Source: Octadecabacter sp. B2R22 (lineage in GTDB: Bacteria > Pseudomonadota > Alphaproteobacteria > Rhodobacterales > Rhodobacteraceae). Taken from it: DNA of 64,000 nucleotides. Where the stretch lies: assembly GCF_018861045.1 (NCBI RefSeq), contig NZ_JAHKQJ010000002.1, positions 248,001 through 312,000 on the forward strand, given 5' to 3'. The notes beneath the pieces were generated by a model that was not told where the DNA came from, did no database searches, and saw nothing but the letters and a program-made list of their open reading frames with translations. Position 1 is the first letter of the stretch; every line of letters begins with the position of its first letter. Of the stretch, positions 1-8,255 are shown piece by piece. The position numbers were made by a program, and so were the translations under genes.

Positions 1-1225
1 CCCAGCCTGCCGTCCGCTTCGCACGGCACCCGCCTATGACCGCCAAAAAGCGCGCGGCGCCCAGTTTGGGTTTGTGAACGGTTGGGAACGCCCGAATTAT
101 TTCGGGCCGTTAGATGCGCCTGACAGCTTCGATCACGACGCGCGATCCTTCCGCCGTGGCGAATGGTGGCAACACGCTGTGGATGAGGCAAAGGCGATCC
201 GTGAAGGGGTTGGCCTGATCGACGCTACAGCCTTTACCAAACATATCGTCAAAGGCGCGGGCGCTGCGGCGTTTCTGGATTGGTTCACGACCAATAAACT
301 GCCCCGCGTCGGCCGCATCAACCTGACCTATGCGCTGACATCTCACGGGACGACGCGCACGGAATACACGATTGTGCGTTTGTCCGAAGACGAGTTCTAT
401 TTGGTGAGTGCTGGCGCGTGGACAGATTATGACGCTGATTTCTTGCGCAAGGCGATTGAGGACAAAGAGCCGGAGTATGGCCGTATCGAATGCCAGAACG
501 TGACGACCCAGTGGGGTGTCTTCGCGATTGCTGGGCCAAAATCTCGTGATGTGTTGAACGCGGTTATCAATGATGCCGATCCAGAGACTGCGCTGACCAA
601 CAAGCGGTTCCCGTGGTTGTCAGCAAAACAGATCGAGTTGGGCATGTGTCCCGTGAATGCGATCCGCGTTGCCTATACCGGTGAGTTGGGCTGGGAATTG
701 CACCACCCGATGGAGATGCAGAACTACCTGTTTGATTTGCTCGAAAAAGCAGGCGAACCACACGGAATGAAACTGGTCGGCGCGCGGGCGCAGAACTGGC
801 TGCGTCAGGAAAAATCCTATCGCGCGTTCGGCACGGAACTTGGCCGCGACGCGACCCCTCTTGAGGCTGATTTACCGCGCTTTGTGGATTTGGAAAAGGA
901 CTTCCAAGGCAAAGAAGCGATGGAGAAGATCGGTATTCGATCCAAGTGTGTGACCTTGCTGATCGACGGGCCTGAGGACGCGGACCCATGGGGTCGTGAA
1001 GCGTTGATCCATGGCGGGCAAAAGGTCGGGCGCCTGACCTCGGGCGGCTATTCTGTGGCCTTTGGCAAATCCATCGGCATGGGATATCTCCCGCCTGAGT
1101 TGTGTGCCGTCGGAACCAAAGTTAAGGTGCGCATGTTCCGTGAGTTGTGGGACGCTGAAGTTGTACAGGACAGCCCCTATGACCCGAAAAACGAAACCAT
1201 TCGCAAGAACGCTGAGGGCGCTTAG
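1..1225 (+). CDS. Dimethylglycine/sarcosine dehydrogenase-type enzyme, C-terminal part (5' partial)
   Basis: The reading frame is open from base 2 into the window edge, so the gene starts upstream. A GTG at 74 is internal, because the preceding residues (AYDRQKARGAQFGFVNGWER) are the usual linker between the FAD domain and the folate-binding part of these enzymes. What is visible is the FAO_M tail, the GcvT aminomethyltransferase-like domain and its C-terminal barrel (near RLTSGGYSVAFGKSIGMGYL). The family demethylates dimethylglycine or sarcosine oxidatively and passes the one-carbon unit to tetrahydrofolate, in glycine betaine catabolism. The exact substrate cannot be read without the FAD domain. 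The end overlaps the start of the next gene by 47 bases. Confidence 0.85.
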   Translation, partial: PACRPLRTAPAYDRQKARGAQFGFVNGWERPNYFGPLDAPDSFDHDARSFRRGEWWQHAVDEAKAIREGVGLIDATAFTKHIVKGAGAAAFLDWFTTNKLPRVGRINLTYALTSHGTTRTEYTIVRLSEDEFYLVSAGAWTDYDADFLRKAIEDKEPEYGRIECQNVTTQWGVFAIAGPKSRDVLNAVINDADPETALTNKRFPWLSAKQIELGMCPVNAIRVAYTGELGWELHHPMEMQNYLFDLLEKAGEPHGMKLVGARAQNWLRQEKSYRAFGTELGRDATPLEADLPRFVDLEKDFQGKEAMEKIGIRSKCVTLLIDGPEDADPWGREALIHGGQKVGRLTSGGYSVAFGKSIGMGYLPPELCAVGTKVKVRMFRELWDAEVVQDSPYDPKNETIRKNAEGA

Positions 1226-1640
1226 CACCGTTGCACTGATGTTGCTTGTCAGCCCGGTCTGGGCGTTGGGGTTTGCTAGCCCCAGCGGCAATATCAAATG
1301 TTACGTGGAGACCTACGGCGAGGATTCGATCATTGAAGCGGACCTCGTTTGTCTGATTTTCGACGCTGCTTGGGACTTACCGCCTGACTATGGTGATGGC
1401 GATCCTACGTGCGATTTGGATGAAACACGGACGCTGGTCCTGCCGACGTCTGGGCAGCCTGAGGAACGTTGGACATGCCACGGGGACGTGTTTTGGCCGG
1501 CGCCGCTAGCAACGATCAGTTACGGATCCGAATGGTCATTTTATAGCTATACCTGCGCCATGGCTGCCAGCGGAGTGAGTTGCGAGAACCGCAATGGCAA
1601 CGGGTTTTCCGTTAATCGCGCGGGCCGCACGTTGAACTGA
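1179..1640 (+). CDS. Small secreted protein, DUF6636-like
   Basis: The chosen ATG at 1179 gives a protein of 153 aa with a clear signal peptide: a basic start (MTRKTKPFARTLR) followed by a hydrophobic stretch ending VWALG. The mature start, FASPSGNIKCYVE, and the spaced cysteines (roughly six, probably disulfide-bonded) match the small periplasmic DUF6636 type, whose function is unknown. The open frame extends further upstream inside the preceding gene, but that extension would bury the signal peptide. The start lies inside the 3' end of the dehydrogenase gene in another frame, so the two may be translationally coupled. The family call rests on the N-terminal motif and cysteine pattern only. 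Confidence 0.7.
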   Translation: MTRKTKPFARTLRALSTVALMLLVSPVWALGFASPSGNIKCYVETYGEDSIIEADLVCLIFDAAWDLPPDYGDGDPTCDLDETRTLVLPTSGQPEERWTCHGDVFWPAPLATISYGSEWSFYSYTCAMAASGVSCENRNGNGFSVNRAGRTLN

Positions 1641-1681
1641 TCAACATACGGCCCGTGTTCGAGTGATGAAGGGCTGCCTGC

Positions 1682-2119
1682 TTAGTGGCTGCCAGGGCCG
1701 AAGTCGGCGGATGTGACGCTGCCGTCTTCGTTTTTGTCCAGCATGGCGAACCAGCCTGTGCTGCCTGCAACGAATTCTTCGCGTGTGACGTTGCCGTCGC
1801 CATCTGTGTCATTGAAGGTCAGCGTCATGCCTTCCATCATACGACCACCGCCATTGCCGTTGCCGTGACCGCCTGCATTGGCTTCCATGTCGGCTGCGCG
1901 GGTTTCATCGAATTGGGCGTATTCTTCGGCGTTCAGCAGGTCGTTTTCATCGTTGTCAAACATGTTGAAAACCATGTCGCGCCGCTCCGTGATTTCTTCA
2001 AGCGTGACCGTCGCGTCGCCGTCCAGATCCCAGTTTTCGACAAAGTGTCCACCCGGGGTGCCCTGTGCAAAGGCGGCTGGGGCGGCGAGGGTCAGGACGA
2101 TTGTGAGAGTGCGTAACAT
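1682..2119 (-). CDS. Secreted EF-hand calcium-binding protein
   Basis: A protein of 145 aa with a signal peptide (MLRTLTIVLTLAAPAAFAQ) and four EF-hand loops: DLDGDATVTLEE, DNDENDLLNAEE, DTDGDGNVTREE and DKNEDGSVTSAD, all with the acidic D-x-D/N-x-D spacing. It should bind calcium in the periplasm. The start at 2119 is preferred over one 36 bases further upstream because it has a GGAG ribosome site at good spacing and places the signal peptide at the N terminus. A Gly/Asn-rich linker (GGHGNGNGGG) separates the second and third loops. No partner is encoded next to it, so its role is unknown. Confidence 0.85.
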   Translation of the reverse strand: MLRTLTIVLTLAAPAAFAQGTPGGHFVENWDLDGDATVTLEEITERRDMVFNMFDNDENDLLNAEEYAQFDETRAADMEANAGGHGNGNGGGRMMEGMTLTFNDTDGDGNVTREEFVAGSTGWFAMLDKNEDGSVTSADFGPGSH

Positions 2120-2207
2120 ATAAAGCTCCATTGTGTTTATATGTTTAATACGCACATCGGCCGCCTTTTGATCGGGCCAAACTGTCGCAGTGCGATTTGG
2201 GGCGGAT

Positions 2208-3176
2208 TTACGCCTTTTGGAACGCGATATCCAAACGTGGCTTTAACTTGCGATACTCGATCCGCTGGACGGGGTGAACGGTATGCCCTTTTCGGGTAAT
2301 GCCAGCCCAATCGATCAACAGACGACCGCGGATGGCGACGTCAAGAACGTCTTGGTTCACCTTGTGTTTGTAACCTTTGAAAAACATCTCGCGGTGCGTT
2401 TTGGTGATGCCCGCGCTGTCGACGCCTTCCAGCGGGGTTTCGCGATGGATGTCACATTTCAGGAAATCAACGATGTCATAGACAGCCATTTTGCGCCGCG
2501 CCTCGGTGAAATCAAAGCCGTAGGTCATCCCCGGCCCAAGCATCATGTTTTCGCTGTGAAAATCGCCGTGGGACGTTGCGTGTAGGTCGCTGACGTCGTT
2601 CACTTTCTTGAGCTGTTCACGCAGCATGGCGCGCATCAATTCCACCTCGGCGCGGGGCGCCTGCATCTCGTTCGTTTCAAGCAGGACGTCCAATTCCTTG
2701 GTCATCCAGTTGCCCCAGAACTTGTTCTTTTTGATCGGCTTATATTCGTGCATCGCATGCAGCCATAGCCCCGCACGACGAAACACCTGACGACGCGTTT
2801 GTTCATTCTCGACAGACTGCAGGCGTTCCCCAGCGGTCTTATAGTCCAGAAATTCCGTCACACAGAACTGCCCTGACGGGGACAAATAGACAGGGGTCGC
2901 AATGCCGAGTTTCTCATATTTGGCGAAATGCGAGCTGAGGGTCTGCAACTCGGCAAATTCCTTTGCCAAGCGGCCATCGCTGTCGGCTTCGTAGTCCAGT
3001 TTCAGCGCATAGACGTCAGACCCAAGTTCGACCCGCCAGACTTGGCGCGTGTTTGGATAGGAGAGGGCCTTATAGATCAGCCGGTGATCGGGCATGCCAG
3101 TGAACCCTTTATGGGCGGCAAACTCGCGGATCATTGCATTTACGCGAGAGTCTATAAGGGGCGAGCTGATTGTCAT
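2208..3176 (-). CDS. Phosphotransferase of the aminoglycoside/choline kinase-like fold
   Basis: A protein of 322 aa with the layout of small-molecule kinases of the APH family: an N-lobe lysine (K59 in YALKLDY), the catalytic loop HGDFHSEN (D205, N210) and a metal-binding aspartate in FDFTEAR (D222). The family phosphorylates small hydroxylated substrates or sugars. The substrate cannot be predicted from sequence alone, and there is no operon partner. It is not evidence of antibiotic resistance, because such proteins are common in heterotrophic marine bacteria with other substrates. It is transcribed away from the Hint gene at 3364. Confidence 0.75.
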   Translation of the reverse strand: MTISSPLIDSRVNAMIREFAAHKGFTGMPDHRLIYKALSYPNTRQVWRVELGSDVYALKLDYEADSDGRLAKEFAELQTLSSHFAKYEKLGIATPVYLSPSGQFCVTEFLDYKTAGERLQSVENEQTRRQVFRRAGLWLHAMHEYKPIKKNKFWGNWMTKELDVLLETNEMQAPRAEVELMRAMLREQLKKVNDVSDLHATSHGDFHSENMMLGPGMTYGFDFTEARRKMAVYDIVDFLKCDIHRETPLEGVDSAGITKTHREMFFKGYKHKVNQDVLDVAIRGRLLIDWAGITRKGHTVHPVQRIEYRKLKPRLDIAFQKA

Positions 3177-3363
3177 GTGCCTAGTGTTGCGTGTTGCGGC
3201 GCTAGGGTCAAACGCTTGTTAATCCAGTGGATTGTTCATCGAAACGCTAAGACCTGACCTAAAATACAGGTAAATTTGTCCGCTTTTGCCACAATTGGGC
3301 CAACACTTGGGCGGTTTGCGCCGCTAGATCGTCGGTCGTGTTAGCCAAACAAGGAGGCCACAC

Positions 3364-3906
3364 ATGAGATATCAACCGGAATTACAGGCCCTGTCCCCAT
3401 GGGTGTCCGCCTTTGGCGTCACGCCAGAGACACGTATTTCGACGCCGCTGGGTGAACGCGCGGCCGCTGATCTTGCAGTGGGTGATCTTGTTACGACGCG
3501 CGATTACGGCCCCCAGCCGATTACGGACCTGCGTGAGGCCCTTGCCGCTCCATCCGAACGCAACCATTTCCCCGTGCGCATCTCTCAGGGTGCGCTTGGG
3601 TTTGGCTTGCCGCATGCCGACTTGACGGTCGGACCGCAACATCGCGTGTTGTTTGAACACATTCGTGTGCCTCTCATGTTTGGCGATGATGCCGTATTTG
3701 TGCGAGCTAAATCCCTCGCCGTGAGCCATGATCGCGTGAGCGTGCAGAACAGCCCATGCCCCGTAAGTTTCATTCAGATATCCATTGCCAAGCAAGGTAT
3801 CATCTTTGCGCAAGGCGTTCCCGTGGAAACGATCATCCATGATGGCGGCTGTGATTTGGGCTATATGACATTGCGGTCATGGGAGCTGATGGCGGCCGTG
3901 GCCTAA
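3364..3906 (+). CDS. Hint-domain protein lacking the nucleophilic cysteine
   Basis: A protein of 180 aa preceded by a strong ribosome site (AAGGAGG, 9 bases upstream). Nearly its whole length is a Hint_2-type domain: TRISTPLGERAAADLAVGDLV, then the histidine block VGPQHRVLFEH. Proteins of this type in Rhodobacterales usually start the domain with CFTPGT. Here the corresponding stretch is FGVTPETRI, so the Cys that starts autoprocessing is absent and the domain is probably not self-cleaving. Function is unknown. A second, cysteine-bearing Hint protein lies at 61162. Confidence 0.75.
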   Translation: MRYQPELQALSPWVSAFGVTPETRISTPLGERAAADLAVGDLVTTRDYGPQPITDLREALAAPSERNHFPVRISQGALGFGLPHADLTVGPQHRVLFEHIRVPLMFGDDAVFVRAKSLAVSHDRVSVQNSPCPVSFIQISIAKQGIIFAQGVPVETIIHDGGCDLGYMTLRSWELMAAVA

Positions 3907-3915
3907 GGGCGACCC

Positions 3916-4293
3916 TTAGAAGGTTGAATTGCAGGCCTGCGCCAAAGGGGCGACATCATCATATTGAATGCGGTTAAGAGGGGCTGCGCGCGCCCAATCA
4001 ACACTCAGCGCAAACGGATCCGAATAGGACATCCGGCGTGCGGCGGTGCTTTCAAGTTGTTGAATGAAATTTTCGACGGCGGGTGAGCCAAACTCTTGGA
4101 CCATTGCAGACAAAAGGCAGGCCTTGCCGTTGCGATCGGCGGCGGTCCAATCCCGATAGCGCGACCCGCTGCCGTGGAGGACCAAAACCTGTTCGCGGAT
4201 CGCTTCTTCGGAGATTTCCCAACGCGACAACATATCCGCCTGCGCGGTGCTGGCGAAAAGAGTAATTACGAATCCAAAACAAAGAGCTTTCAT
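3916..4293 (-). CDS. Hypothetical secreted protein
   Basis: A protein of 125 aa with a signal peptide (MKALCFGFVITLFASTAQA) and a mature part of about 105 residues. It has two cysteines (GKACLLSAM and AQACNSTF) that could form one disulfide. I do not recognise a family. It starts 3 bases after the stop of the oxidoreductase gene at 4296, in the same direction, and is probably the last gene of that transcription unit. The small membrane protein at 5375 is the first. Confidence 0.6.
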   Translation of the reverse strand: MKALCFGFVITLFASTAQADMLSRWEISEEAIREQVLVLHGSGSRYRDWTAADRNGKACLLSAMVQEFGSPAVENFIQQLESTAARRMSYSDPFALSVDWARAAPLNRIQYDDVAPLAQACNSTF

Positions 4294-4295
4294 GG

Positions 4296-5372
4296 CTACG
4301 TTAGGTAACGTTCTGGCGAAAGCTTGGCAATGATTCCCGCTGGTATATCCGGCTGGCGATCAGCGACCAGATCGGCAACCAACTGGCTTGCTGCGGGGGC
4401 GGTTTGGAACCCGTAGCCGCCTTGCCCCGCCATCCAGATGAACGACGCATCGCGCGCGTCTGGCCCAAGCACGAGGTTGCGATCCGGTGAGAAGCTGCGC
4501 AAGCCAGCCCAATTGGATAAAAGTCGGGTGACGGGTTCGGTGACATGGGCTTCGTATCGCGCAAGGCCCTCGGCGAGCACCATATCATCGGCCCATGCAT
4601 CCATAGGCGGCATTGGTGCTTCTTCGGCGGGAGAGACGATCAGGGCGCCTGCGTCGGGTTTGCAATACCAGTTTTCGCCGGTTCCAAACATCATCGGCCA
4701 GCTGGACACGTCTAGACCGCCCGGCGCAGGGATGCGCGCCATAGAACGGCGCAGTGGCGTGATGCCTATCGGTGCGATCCCTGCCATTTGGGCCACAACG
4801 TCAACCCACGCACCCGCGGCGTTCACAAGGTTCTTGGCGCTCAAGACGTCATCACCGACCGTGACCTCCCAACCGTTCCCCGTGCGGGTTATGCCAGTGA
4901 CTTCGGCAGAAGTGCGCACCGTTCCGCCAGTCGCGCGGATGTCGCTGGCAAAGTTCTGCACCATGCGGTCGGTGTCTAAATCCCATGCTTCGGCGTGATA
5001 TCCGGCCCGCGTCACGGTGTCGTTGAGGATCGGCAGCATCGCGCGGGCGTCAGACAAGGAGATGTCGTGCAGGTTCATGGCTTTCAAGTCAGCCTCGAAA
5101 TCCGCGCCATCGTCTTTGGTGCCGATCAACAGGATGCCACGCGGGCTGGTGACGCCGCCGTGGGCTTCGAAGTGGTGTTGTTTGCTGGCGGTATTCAGCG
5201 CGACGGTTGAGGGTGATCCGTAGCATTCTTCGAACATCGCAGCCGAGCGGCCTGAGGCGTGATAGGCCAGCGCGCTTTCACGCTCAAGCACCGTGACTGA
5301 CCCAAGCAGCGACAGCCGTGCGCCCACAGACACCCCGGCAATACCGCCACCGATAACGAGGAAATCGATCAT
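4296..5372 (-). CDS. FAD-dependent D-amino acid dehydrogenase, DauA-like
   Basis: A protein of 358 aa of the DAO superfamily. The N terminus carries the Rossmann dinucleotide motif (DFLVIGGGIAGVSVGARL). HASGRSAAMFEECYG, VNAAGAWVD and the C-terminal AGQGGYGFQTAPA all resemble D-arginine dehydrogenase DauA of Pseudomonas. It would oxidise a D-amino or related amino acid to the 2-oxo acid, passing electrons to a carrier or oxygen. Substrate preference is an inference from similarity remembered for the family. It sits between a small membrane protein (2-base gap) and a secreted protein in one unit. Confidence 0.8.
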   Translation of the reverse strand: MIDFLVIGGGIAGVSVGARLSLLGSVTVLERESALAYHASGRSAAMFEECYGSPSTVALNTASKQHHFEAHGGVTSPRGILLIGTKDDGADFEADLKAMNLHDISLSDARAMLPILNDTVTRAGYHAEAWDLDTDRMVQNFASDIRATGGTVRTSAEVTGITRTGNGWEVTVGDDVLSAKNLVNAAGAWVDVVAQMAGIAPIGITPLRRSMARIPAPGGLDVSSWPMMFGTGENWYCKPDAGALIVSPAEEAPMPPMDAWADDMVLAEGLARYEAHVTEPVTRLLSNWAGLRSFSPDRNLVLGPDARDASFIWMAGQGGYGFQTAPAASQLVADLVADRQPDIPAGIIAKLSPERYLT

Positions 5373-5374
5373 CG

Positions 5375-5770
5375 CTAGCGTGCCCAGAGGGAGCGCAAGA
5401 ACAACCCGATCCCCCCGACCAATAGTATAAGGATCATGAGCAGGTCAAAGGCGCTCATCCGCACGAGGGTGAAGTTGATGCTGGCGATCACACCAACAAC
5501 CAGCGCGATGATTGATCCGCCTGACAGCAGCCAGCCCAACCAGTTGCGGCTGTTGTAAAAGATCATGCCGACGCCAAAGGCGAAGGGCACAAGAACCAGA
5601 CCCGTCGTGACCGGAAAGCCGCCAATCGAATACATCTGATTGCCCAGCCCAAACTGGGGCCGCACCATGATCCCCCGCAAGAGAAGATAGCCCCCGGCAA
5701 TCATCATGATAATCCCCAAAAGAAACGACCCTTCGCCGCCCCTTGTTCCGCCCGCGCCCCGATATGGCAT
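5375..5770 (-). CDS. Small integral membrane protein, unknown function
   Basis: A protein of 131 aa with four predicted membrane segments: GSFLLGIIMMIAGGYLLL, VTTGLVLVPFAFGVGMIF, WLLSGGSIIALVVGVIA and LLMILILLVGGIGLFL. The N terminus is Gly/Arg-rich. No catalytic motif is visible. It is the first gene of a three-gene minus-strand unit with the DauA-like dehydrogenase and the secreted protein at 3916. I do not recognise a named family. Confidence 0.7.
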   Translation of the reverse strand: MPYRGAGGTRGGEGSFLLGIIMMIAGGYLLLRGIMVRPQFGLGNQMYSIGGFPVTTGLVLVPFAFGVGMIFYNSRNWLGWLLSGGSIIALVVGVIASINFTLVRMSAFDLLMILILLVGGIGLFLRSLWAR

Positions 5771-5902
5771 CCTAATACTCCGCTTGTTGTTGCGGGCACA
5801 TTGAAGGCCTGTTGCAGAAAATTCTAGAAAATTCGTCAGGCAGCGACAAATCTTCGAAGCCGCTGCGTAGAAGACTTATATCAACTGCTAAAGGCACATC
5901 AC

Positions 5903-7018
5903 ATGACCCAATTTCGGTTCTCCTCGGCTGCGGCCCTCATAGCTCTCGCGCCGTTTGCAGTGCAGGCCCAGATAGAGGGGGCACAGATTTCTTCAGACGC
6001 GCTTGTGTCTGAGCCAACGGTGGTGGAATGCACTTTGACAGACGGGAGTGCTGCCTCCTGCCTAGAGATCACAGTTAAGTACCAGCCTGATGACCTTGAA
6101 ATCGGGCCGTTTTGCCCGGCAACCCTTGAGGACGAAGGCGGCATTTGGGACTGGGACGGCGATGAGGCCGGTCTGTATCGTGTGGACGGTGAGTTCCTTA
6201 AGATGCTCGATGAGATGGGGTACCATTTCTACGACGAAGACGGCACGGTCCATGTGTTTGATATCCGCGTGGAAGGGCCGACCGAGGCCAACGAATGTAT
6301 CAGCGGGTCCGTCGATGAGGCCGTTGAAATGACCATGTTGATCCCGACGACGCCGCAGATGGCCGATGCGCCTGTATCCTTGGGGACCGTGGCAAAGATT
6401 GGCATGTCGCTCAGCGGTGTGCCGATTTTCGCAGATGCGCCGAGCGTTCTGGACACAGGCCACATGCCCGCACTGGATGTTTGCGCGGGTCACGTCGATC
6501 CGGGTGGGTGGTATCACTACCACGGCACGGCGAGCGATCTGGACACCGTTTATGAGCACAATAATGTCGAAGGGTCCTGTGCCAATGCGGTCCAAGATGC
6601 CAAAGCGCAATTCGGCTATGCCTTTGACGGTTTCGCAATCATGGGCAGCCTTGAACATGATGGCAGTGTGCCGCGCGACCTAGATGAATGCGGCGGCCAT
6701 ATGGATGGCGACACCTATCACTACCACTCAACCGGGGAATTCCCGAATCTGCCGACGTGCCTTGTCGGGCTTCAGGCGGAGGATAATTTCAACACCACGG
6801 CAGCGGCTGGCATTGGTGCCGCGGGTGGTCCCGGCGGCGGCCAAGGTGGAGGCCGTCCTGATTTTGAGGCCATCGCCTCTGACCTTGGCATTGATGCGCA
6901 GCTGTTGATGCAAACCATGCAAGATGCAGGCGGCCCAAATGCAGATTTGGCCGCAGTTGCCGCCAACCTTGGCGTGGATGAAGCCGACTTGCGCGCCGCA
7001 TTGCCACAACGCCCCTAA
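5903..7018 (+). CDS. YHYH-domain secreted protein
   Basis: A protein of 371 aa with a signal peptide (start MTQFRFSSAAALIALAPFAV, ending AQA). The core holds the two hallmark motifs of the YHYH family, WYHYHGTASD and DTYHYHSTGEFP, with paired cysteines. The last 90 residues are a low-complexity Gly segment (GAAGGPGGGQGGGRP) followed by two short Ala/Asp-rich helical repeats (SDLGIDAQLLMQTM and ANLGVDEADLRAAL). YHYH proteins are extracellular or periplasmic and of unknown function; histidine clusters suggest metal binding, which is inference. A bidirectional terminator follows at 7055. Confidence 0.8.
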   Translation: MTQFRFSSAAALIALAPFAVQAQIEGAQISSDALVSEPTVVECTLTDGSAASCLEITVKYQPDDLEIGPFCPATLEDEGGIWDWDGDEAGLYRVDGEFLKMLDEMGYHFYDEDGTVHVFDIRVEGPTEANECISGSVDEAVEMTMLIPTTPQMADAPVSLGTVAKIGMSLSGVPIFADAPSVLDTGHMPALDVCAGHVDPGGWYHYHGTASDLDTVYEHNNVEGSCANAVQDAKAQFGYAFDGFAIMGSLEHDGSVPRDLDECGGHMDGDTYHYHSTGEFPNLPTCLVGLQAEDNFNTTAAAGIGAAGGPGGGQGGGRPDFEAIASDLGIDAQLLMQTMQDAGGPNADLAAVAANLGVDEADLRAALPQRP

Positions 7019-7054
7019 TACGAACGACCAAGACCACCACTCCCCAAGAACGAG

Positions 7055-7081
7055 AAAGGCCCGCCAGATTGGCGGGCCTTT
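7055..7081. terminator. Bidirectional rho-independent terminator
   Basis: A perfect 11-bp stem (AAAGGCCCGCC/GGCGGGCCTTT) with a 5-base loop. Runs of A and T lie at its two sides, so it can end transcription from the YHYH gene on the plus strand and from the xdh-BMP operon on the minus strand. Confidence 0.85.
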
Positions 7082-7107
7082 CTATCTTACTTTATAGGTC
7101 TTGCGAC

Positions 7108-8199
7108 TTATTGTGGGACGTCGCCGGTGATGCCTTCGACATAAAAGCCCATGCCAGCCAGTTCACCCAGATCAGCAGTTTCGCCTTCTGCCAACCAAGC
7201 AGAGCCGTCCTGTTTGTTGATCGGGCCAGTGAACGGTTGGTAGTCGCCTGCTGTGATGGACGCCATCAGGGCCTCAGCGGAGGCCTTAACTTCGGCAGGA
7301 ACCGCATCGGTGATTTCACCAATGCCGACCATGCCAGTGTCCATACCGTCCCATGTGTTCACGCTTTCCCATGTGCCATCCATGACAGCCTGAGTGCGTT
7401 CAATGTAATATGGTGCCCAGTTGTCGATGATAGAAGACACGCGCGGCATTGGTGCGAATTCGATCATGTCGGATGCTTGGCCAAAGGTGTAAACCGTAGC
7501 GCCTGCTTCGTTTGCTGCTGCTGCCGCCGCTTGTGGAGCGGTGGAATCAGTGTGCTGCAAGATCACGTCGGCGCCTTGTTCGATCAGCGTGTTCGCTGCG
7601 TCGGCCTCTTTTGCTGGGTCAAACCATGTGTAGAGCCAGATGATCTTGAACTCGACGTCAGGATTTACCGCTTGCGCGTGAAGGTACGCGGAGTTGATGC
7701 CACGGATAACTTCCGGAATTGGCACAGATGCGATGTAACCGATGACGTTGGATTCAGTGATTTGGCCTGCGATGTGGCCCTGAACGGCGCGACCTTCGTA
7801 GAAGCGTGCGGAATAAACGGACACGTTGTCGGCCTGTTTGTAGCCTGTCGCATGTTCAAACATCACGTCTGGGAATTGTGCCGCGACGTTGATTGTCGGG
7901 TCCATGTAGCCAAAGGATGTTGTGAAAATCAGGTCTGCGCCTTCAAGCGCCATCTGCTGCATCACGCGTTCAGCGTCTGGGCCTTCTGGGACGTTTTCAA
8001 CGAAGACAGTCTCGACCGCGTCGCCAAAATGCTCTTCTACGGCCAGACGGCTTTCGTTGTGCTCATATGTCCAGCCGCCATCGCCGATGGAACCGACGTA
8101 AACAAAGCCGACTTTCAGTGGCTCGTGGCCGTCAGCAGATGCCATACCGCCCAACATGGCTGTTGCCGCAGCGCTGGCCAAAAGTGTTCTTCTCAACAT
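7108..8199 (-). CDS. BMP family ABC transporter substrate-binding protein
   Basis: A protein of 363 aa with a signal peptide (MLRRTLLASAAATAMLGGMASA). The mature protein has the BMP-lipoprotein-family pattern: VGFVYVGSIGDGGWTYEHN near the N terminus, then ADLIFTTSFGYMDP and VPIPEVIRGINS. These proteins bind nucleosides or purines outside the membrane. The start at 8199 is preceded by AGGGGGA; longer in-frame extensions run into the permease gene and are rejected. It is the last gene of the operon starting with xdhA at 16696. A small hairpin at 8238 separates it from the permease and may favour higher expression of the binding protein. Confidence 0.9.
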   Translation of the reverse strand: MLRRTLLASAAATAMLGGMASADGHEPLKVGFVYVGSIGDGGWTYEHNESRLAVEEHFGDAVETVFVENVPEGPDAERVMQQMALEGADLIFTTSFGYMDPTINVAAQFPDVMFEHATGYKQADNVSVYSARFYEGRAVQGHIAGQITESNVIGYIASVPIPEVIRGINSAYLHAQAVNPDVEFKIIWLYTWFDPAKEADAANTLIEQGADVILQHTDSTAPQAAAAAANEAGATVYTFGQASDMIEFAPMPRVSSIIDNWAPYYIERTQAVMDGTWESVNTWDGMDTGMVGIGEITDAVPAEVKASAEALMASITAGDYQPFTGPINKQDGSAWLAEGETADLGELAGMGFYVEGITGDVPQ

Positions 8200-8237
8200 G
8201 TGAAATCCCCCTGTGGATTCATTTAGGTTTGGTTTGC

Positions 8238-8255
8238 GCTTCCCTAGCGGGAAGC
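8238..8255 (-). promoter_or_regulatory. Intercistronic hairpin before the BMP gene
   Basis: A perfect 7-bp stem with a 4-base loop (GCTTCCC-TAGC-GGGAAGC) overlaps the stop codon of the permease gene and lies just before the BMP gene. It has no T-run, so it is more likely an RNA stability or partial-attenuation element than a terminator. Confidence 0.45.

Noticed and set aside
2208-3176. Aminoglycoside resistance gene
   Set aside because: Only the general kinase motifs are shared; nothing indicates antibiotic substrates.
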